Positions 57,980 to 64,000 of a stretch of DNA of 64,000 nt are shown piece by piece. A model generated the notes under the pieces. It saw only the letters and a list, made by a program, of their open reading frames with translations. It searched no databases and was not told the DNA's origin. The DNA is from Biscogniauxia marginata (lineage: Eukaryota > Ascomycota > Sordariomycetes > Xylariales > Xylariaceae), in the NCBI GenBank assembly GCA_022695795.1, contig MU404068.1, positions 1 through 64,000 of the forward strand, read 5' to 3'. How positions within the stretch are numbered: position 1 is the stretch's first letter; each line of letters opens with the position of its first letter. The position numbers and the translations under genes are program-made.

Positions 57980-59620
57980 CTACTGTTTCGATACTTTCTT
58001 GGTAGATGCGCTGCTGATGCTTGCCGAGTCCGCTACTAGTTGGGTCTGCGAGTTGTTCTCTGCTGGTGAACCAACTACGTTGCTCGTGTCGTCACCGACG
58101 ACGATTTGTCCTCCACCTTTCACCTTGCCTACGACCATGCCTCTCCCAACTGCTTTGATCACGGCTTTGCGAGAAACCCCAGTGACATCTATATAGACAA
58201 GGCCAACGTTCTTGACACTTCCGCCGAGGTGCTTCGATAGTTCTCCTGCTTCGTCACCCCATCTATGCGTTACCATATTCGTGGCCGATGATGACGCTGA
58301 AGTTAACAGGTTTCTAGTCGCTTGGTCAATGCCATCGGCAACGGTAGTAAACGCCATCAGGCTCTTGTTCAGTAGACCTGGCTTGAACGTCTCAAGTGGC
58401 TTCCCGTCGGGACCATAACCCCGCTTCGCGTTTTTGTCTCTTTGCCCGCGTCCTGCAATCGAAGCGCCGATGTTTTGTGCCACCTTACTGACTTGACCGA
58501 CCGTCTTGGATGACAGATCAGCCACACCGCCCGAGAGCTTGCCGATTCGACGTGCCCGATCATGCGTTGCTGGTGTGAAAGTGACGGGGTTGCCCACGGG
58601 CTTTGTATTCTTGGTGAAGCTGTTTGTGCCACTCTGCATGGCATTAGAAACAAAATCCGAGGTTGTAACAATCAGGCGCGACGCATAGGCTGCCTTCGAT
58701 ACGAGGAACGATTTCTTATAAGCAGGATGCAGCTCCATCTCCATTGTCTCCGCAGACGCCGGCATAACGCCGAGCTGATTTGACCCCTCCTCCGTCGGGA
58801 GGGTGATCTCAACAGGGTCTATCATCGTGTTAACTTCTGTCATGTCGGGAGATTTTCAAAAATGTTCTATCTTATCTGTACCTTTAGAACCGGGTTTCAC
58901 GCCGGTTTCAACAACTTGATAGCCTTCTGATAATTCCCCAATCACGCTGCCATCCTCTTCGTCTACGAGCACGATCTGACCTCTCTGGCTTGAGCTGTGG
59001 CTGCCCTTCGCATAACCCTCACCGGGCTTGTAGTCGGCCGGGTTGTACGCCGGGAGCTGCTCGCTAGCTGCGTGTTTGGATTTAGACATGGTCGGCGACG
59101 AGCGGCTGGAAGTTGGCGAAGATGAAGATGAAGACTTCTCTTTCTCGTTCCGCGCAGACTTCGGCGGGGGAGCTCTCTCAAGGAAGGCCGTGCATTGTGC
59201 CAGAATGGTTTCGAACGTATCCACATCTTCTTGGAGGCCCTTGCGACTGCCGACTGCGGGGAATTCGAGGCGTGTGAAGGCGCCGCTATCAGGACCGAGA
59301 TCCCATCGCGGGATCAAGTAGCTCGTGGGAGGCTTGTGATAGATCTGGGTGGTGGCGGGCAGCGGGAGGTCCAGTTCGGGTGGCAGGTGGAGGTGGAGAT
59401 AGAAGTCCTCGGGCTCTGCGTTGCTGGCATCGACTGTTGATAGGTCTGCGAGAGGCGAGGATGTAGGAACCATCAGCAGCGACAAAGTTTGGGGCCCTGC
59501 AGGCGTGAGGGATTCCTCTTTGCCATAGGCAAGGTGGTAAGCCGAGACGCCCTGAATGGCGTAGAGCAGTTTGGGATCCTGCAGCAGCAAGACATGATCA
59601 GGACGCCGAACCTGCGACAT
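57980..59620 (-). CDS. Senescence/spartin-domain protein
   Basis: Exons 59620-58882 and 58836-57980 join across a 45-bp intron (GTACAG... to ...GACAG) to give 531 residues. Without splicing the two halves look like separate genes. The N-terminus (HVLLLQDPKLLYAIQGVSAY) and LPPELDLPLP, TSYLIPRWDLGPDSGAFTRL form the variable front half. The second exon carries the senescence domain (FLVSKAAYASRLIVTTSDFV, RIGKLSGGVADLSSKTVGQV, GYGPDGKPLETFKPG, VTHRWGDEAGELSKHLGGSV). Animal spartin and plant senescence proteins share it and act on lipid droplets or membranes. The fungal role is not established. A Ser/Lys linker joins the halves. Confidence 0.87.
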
Positions 59621-62167
59621 ATTGCATGGGGCAGTGCGACGGCACGAACGCAGTTGGACTTACATGGTGACCGGATGCCATATTGGACCTGTGTCAATAG
59701 CAAGCTGCGAAGGTGTATGTCGAGGCAATGCTGCTTTGACGAGTTATGTATGTATGTATAAAGAGCGTGTATGCGGTGTGCCGCAAATGGCAAGCGAGAA
59801 GACAGGACCCCGGTTGTTTGGCGCTTATCGGACGGTGACGTGATGGTAGGTATATGTGAGAGGGGGTTTGGTTGGCAGGGTAGGACGAGGGCCAACAAGA
59901 AGATGCCGATACATGCACGAAAGAATGTCAATGTTTCAGTTGGTGACGGTGTCGTATGAAGCGCTTGCCTTTAAGCGCCGTGTTGTGCAAGGCTGGAGGT
60001 GCAAGAGGCCTCACGGCAACGTCATTGGTGTGCCGGAGGTGATCGCCACTCAATCTGCTAACCTTAGGTAGGTTAAACTTGGATGGGGACTGGATCTAAC
60101 CAACTTCTAATTAGTAGCATGTGGCATGTGGCGTGCTTGCTTCGATTAGGTAAGGAGGTAAATGGAATGTACGTTTATATGTATCTACATAGTCAGTCCC
60201 GTCAGGTACTACATACCTGCATAGACACAACTCACTTCACGTTCGCAGTACATGTACATACAGTACGCCCTATCCAATCTTAAGTGAATCATCTTATTCA
60301 TCAATTACATCTCGACTACCTTACGTTGTTATTTAACCTAGTGGGCTGTTCTTAGAACCTACGTACATAGATCGCATTCACCTACATGTAGGTTATATGC
60401 TTCCATATTACAGTTGTCCCTAGGTAATATCTGCATGGTGGATACACATGATTCTTGGTACATATTAATGCACACGACCTACCTACCTAGGTACCTAAGG
60501 TAATAAGTACCTTGTGGGTGGGGAGGGGCTTTTGACTGGAGGGGCAACTTGCATCGGCGTGAACGGACAGGGGTTTCCCTTCACCGGTGCTGCAAGCCCC
60601 GACTTGTCTCATGACAGCTTCTTGAATTTCGACATCCTCTATTGTAACAAGCCACAACGCATCACAACCCATTACCCGACCTACCTGTTCTATATGATCG
60701 ACTTTTTTTTTTTTTTTTTTTTTCTTTTTTGACCAAAGCCACCCTGATGATAAATACATTTGATCAAAGTCAAACATGCATCCACTTATCGCAATGTACA
60801 TATCGCAGGCCAGGCCGGAAAATAACAAATAACATATTTATTCTCAATCGACCCATCCGGAGTTTCGTCGGCGCTACCCTACCAAGTGAAAGAGGCAAAA
60901 CGACTGCTCACTTATCACTTCACATCTTACCTGGGGTCTTCTCTGGTACAGCATGCCCGTACATACATGCAACACGAGCTGCCTAACCACCACGACGGTT
61001 AAAAAACGGTGAAAGTGGGTTATCATCTCGCTCAAGATACCCTCGATTAGTAAACCTAAGCATGGGCCACGGACACCAGTTCTAGTCGTATATGAGACTA
61101 GGCCAATTTCGAAGAATATCGATGCTGGGAAGTCTCTTCTTATCGAAGAGAATCACGACCCATAATAAACCACAGGTAACACTCACTTAGAGAATACAAT
61201 ATTTTGGCTTCTCAGCAGGCTGGACCCCAATAATTGCTTATTGTTGGTTCTCCCGAGCAGCTTTGCCGCCTTCATACTTGTCTTGTTGTAATCGCTCAGC
61301 CTGGAAACCACTACGCATCGCCATAACTTTGGGGGCGGTTGATAGGCGGTGTTAGTACATGATGCATTGTCGTCGCGAGATGGGCTTTCGGTTCTTGACA
61401 AGTACAGATCTATCAATAATGCACATTGTCTGCCCCCGATCTGCGGCATGGCCCTACCGATGTAGATGGTGTAACTACCTCCGCTATCCATCTCGCCAGT
61501 CAACCATACGGATGTCGAGCAACCTGGGCCGCACTGGATCACTGGCGACCCCTCCCGGCGCGGCCTACCAATGGGGATGGGCCTGTCGGAGGCTGCAGTC
61601 CGGGGCCTGTGCGTCTGATGGCGCCCTCCCGAGGCAAGTTGGCTAGGGGAGCTCGCTCGCCATTGGGTATGGATATAGAGTTGATCCTCTTTATTAGTTC
61701 GGGCTTCTAAGTACTACTCTACCTATCCGATCCGTCCGCGTCTGGCGTTCCCTCTGGACCCTTGCTAACCCGGCTGCCCAGCCCGCCCTGGCTTTGTTGG
61801 CTGCCACCCACCAACAGCAGCTCCTCTCTATTTCCTCGTCTTCCCCCCAGCAGATAACTAATCCATTCGAGATTACGGGGACAGAGCCATGCCTAGGCGT
61901 CGAACCGTTCATCTTGGTAAACTCTAATCATTCGCCTGGCTGACTACAGCCGACTCGCACACCCCTATGCTGTCAACCAGTATTACAAGAACCATCACCA
62001 GCCCGCTCTCGCGCTCGTAAACCCACCACTTTCTTACCGACACTTTTGCGTGCACGTCTGGGCCAATTCGAAACCGCTTGACTACAATTGCAATCAACCT
62101 GCCGCCTGACACGACAATTCGCGCGATCAGCAACTTACGGATAGTCACAGCTCTTTGTATGCCGTAG
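59621..62167. other. Intergenic region upstream of the Zn2Cys6 gene
   Basis: These 2.5 kb separate two divergently transcribed genes and may hold an undetected first exon of the transcription factor (an ATG at about 61890 followed by a GTAAAC donor is one candidate). AGGTAC/CCTAGG palindromes cluster near 60478-60505 and a 23-base T run ends near 60723. Nothing else is supported. Confidence 0.45.
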
Positions 62168-64000
62168 CACGTCATCGGCGGGTATTCTCTACGAGTCCAG
62201 ACGAGTGAAGGGGCTGTCGTCCAGGATATATCGCACAACCACACGGTTACTCAAATATCCGCTTTTGGGGGACACGAACACAGTCCTCGCGCTGCTCCTT
62301 CACACAATTCCCGCCCTCGAGTACCTATTTGGTTGGCAACGCAGCCTTGTCCTCCCGAGGGTTCGTACGCAGTACCAGAGCCCAGCTGGCCGCAAATTCA
62401 CCACCAGACATTCCGGGTCTGCCCAGACCCGACCGTCACAATTTCCACTCCAATCCGAATTCACTCGATCCTCTCCCCTCCGGATCCGTCAAATATCGAT
62501 GAGAGTTCAAATTCGGCACCCTCCCAGGGCACGCCAAAGAGAAAATTCGAGGAGACTCTGTCTCCGCCCGATGTTCAGCTAAAGCCCCCTTCTTCACCTG
62601 CACCTGCGCTGCCGGACAGACAGCGGCCGACTACGGAGCCGTCACACACAGAGGGGCCGGGAGGCGACGCGCCTCGGGGCCCCGGGGATGAAGAAGCGCA
62701 GCCTGTCTTGGTAAGCGGAGCGGAGGGCAAAAAACCTTCAAAGATGCGTCCCCCGATGCGTTCGAGTATCGCGTGCACGCGATGTAGGAAGTCCAAAATA
62801 AAATGCGAAAACCACAACGGAACCAGCCCCTGCGATAGCTGCATCAAGACGGGCAAAGATTGTGTCTTCAAAGTGCCTGACCCGCCTCCTCCAAAGAGAT
62901 CTGAACCCCCTTCGGGAGTCAAACAAGAACGAGATGGAGGATCGGACAGGAAGAAACTCAAGAAAATTGACGACATTTCCAAGGTCGATAACCAAAGAGC
63001 AACCTTATACGCCGAGGAAGTACTTGCTGCTCCGTTCTTAACAGAGGACTTGTGGGAGCAGATACTTGACTTGTACAAGCTACACTTTGCCCCCGAGCTT
63101 CCATTCTTGCACCTCCCGACTGTGAAAGAGCGACTAGGTCGCAGATTTAGGAACTCCCAGCCGGAGGAGAATGACCCAGACTGTAATTTAGTGCTATTAG
63201 GTGTATTGACACTTACCGCACGCTTTCACCAAGATCTAGTCAAATATCTCGCTCATATTTGCAACAGTCAACCCGGCAATGCTAGGACTCGCCCGGTTCA
63301 AACACAGCTTGATCCTGCTGCTGCCTCGGAATATTATGCCGATATCTTGGCGATGGCGCTTGGCCCGCTAAGAACCGCGATGGGCGTTGCTTCTACGCAG
63401 CGGGTTTCTGCCTTGCTCATGCTGGGCCTCTATGAATGGGGTCAGACACAGCCAAAGACCGGGGGAATAACAGCCTGGATGTATGTTGGTTCTGCCATCA
63501 GAATGGCGCAATTCCTAGGGCTCGGATTCGGGGATGCGCAAGAGCTGGGCGAGTCGAGATCTAGAGCCACCGACCTCCAGTCGCGGAGCTCTAGCTATCA
63601 GTCTCAGATGGCATTGCAGAAAGAAATCCAGAGACGAATCATGTTCAGCTGTTTTATCCTTGATCGCATGCTTGCTTGCGGCAAACACCGGGTCTCGATC
63701 ATACAACGACAAGATCTTCAAATCCAGCTTCCGTGCTCTGAAGACAAGTTCGACCTAGCCATGGAGGTGCAAACTGGTTTCTTGATGGATAAGGGACGAC
63801 ATGGGACTGACGATAGCGTCCTTAGTCGATTTGTTCAGCTGGTTGACATTTGGGGCGAAATATCTAAATTCAGTTCTCGTGGCGGCCGCCTCAACGAAGA
63901 ATATCCCCCTTGGGATGAGCGCACAACCTTTTACCAATTAAACGAAGCACTAGAAGATTTCGACTCGAACCTTCCGGGGACGTTCACCTTCTCGAGGTCA
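62168..64000 (+). CDS. Zn2Cys6 fungal transcription factor, 5' exon unclear, cut by window end
   Basis: One uninterrupted frame runs from 62168 (after a TAG) to the last base. The binuclear zinc cluster is complete as C-x2-C-x6-C-x8-C-x2-C-x6-C (SIACTRCRKSKIKC, then PCDSCIKTGKDC), encoded from about 62770. The middle-homology domain follows, with LYKLHFAPELPFLHLPTV, MLGLYEWGQTQPKT, WMYVGSAIRMAQFLGLGF and EIQRRIMFSCFILDRMLACG. The first in-frame ATG is at 62743, but the upstream codons (APSQGTPKRKFEETLSPPD) look truly coding, so a first exon with the start codon probably lies further upstream. The layout resembles PrtT-type protease regulators, without proof. The C-terminus is outside the window. 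Confidence 0.8.

Noticed and set aside
61183..61710. Overlapping 90-120 codon frames on both strands
   Set aside because: No motif, and both strands look equally open. A missing first exon of the Zn2Cys6 gene remains possible but cannot be chosen here.

Overview
The window is nuclear DNA of a filamentous ascomycete. Short GT-AG introns of about 45 to 210 bp interrupt recognisable housekeeping genes, and the repeats carry the C-to-T decay of repeat-induced point mutation (RIP). Protein types (fungal LysM protein, Mrp51, BBC1/MTI1-like protein, Zn2Cys6 regulator) point to Sordariomycetes. Xylariales is possible but is only an inference from general appearance.

Region 1 (1-15.6 kb) is repeat-rich heterochromatin. 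AT-saturated blocks (1-1.48 kb and 4.49-15.6 kb) flank a roughly 3-kb GC-balanced island. The island holds a broken FAD-linked oxidase gene (1903-3265, minus) and the first 48 codons of a probable Pth11-type receptor gene (4325-4471). The large block is a three-level nest. A RIP-saturated Fot1/pogo-type DNA transposon has its left inverted repeat split by an 8.05-kb Ty3/gypsy retrotransposon (4785-12837, 5-bp target duplication TAATT, pol on the minus strand). The reverse transcriptase of that element is split in turn by a nearly unmutated solo LTR of a related subfamily (8437-8896, duplication ATTAT). Fold-back repeats lie at 690-1356 and 15009-15445.

Region 2 (16.5-37.6 kb) is ordinary gene-dense euchromatin: LysM-domain protein (+), ARV1 (+), V-ATPase subunit e (-), a 3-hydroxyisobutyrate-dehydrogenase-like oxidoreductase (-), a radical SAM protein (+), a lineage-restricted coiled-coil/proline-rich protein (+), a NECAP-like endocytic protein (-), mitoribosomal Mrp51 (+), ribosomal protein eS17 (+), an RTR1/RPAP2-like CTD phosphatase (-) and a BBC1/MTI1-like SH3 protein (+). 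Two of these, NECAP and BBC1, belong to clathrin/actin endocytosis, but nothing suggests the block is a functional cluster.

Region 3 (37.6-51.26 kb) is a 13.7-kb stretch with no gene I can support. It holds simple repeats, long G or C homopolymers and one 10-base assembly gap (43087-43096). It leads into a conserved fungal protein of unknown function at 51264.

Region 4 (54.5-64 kb) holds a gamma-tubulin complex GCP4-like gene (-), a senescence/spartin-domain protein (-, two exons) and a Zn2Cys6 transcription factor (+) that runs off the window end and lacks a clear first exon.

I found no CRISPR array, rRNA or convincing tRNA. The most unusual material is the nested, differently aged repeat block and the large gene-poor interval. 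I did not find a clear new multi-gene system. Gene models were spliced by eye, so exon borders are predictions.
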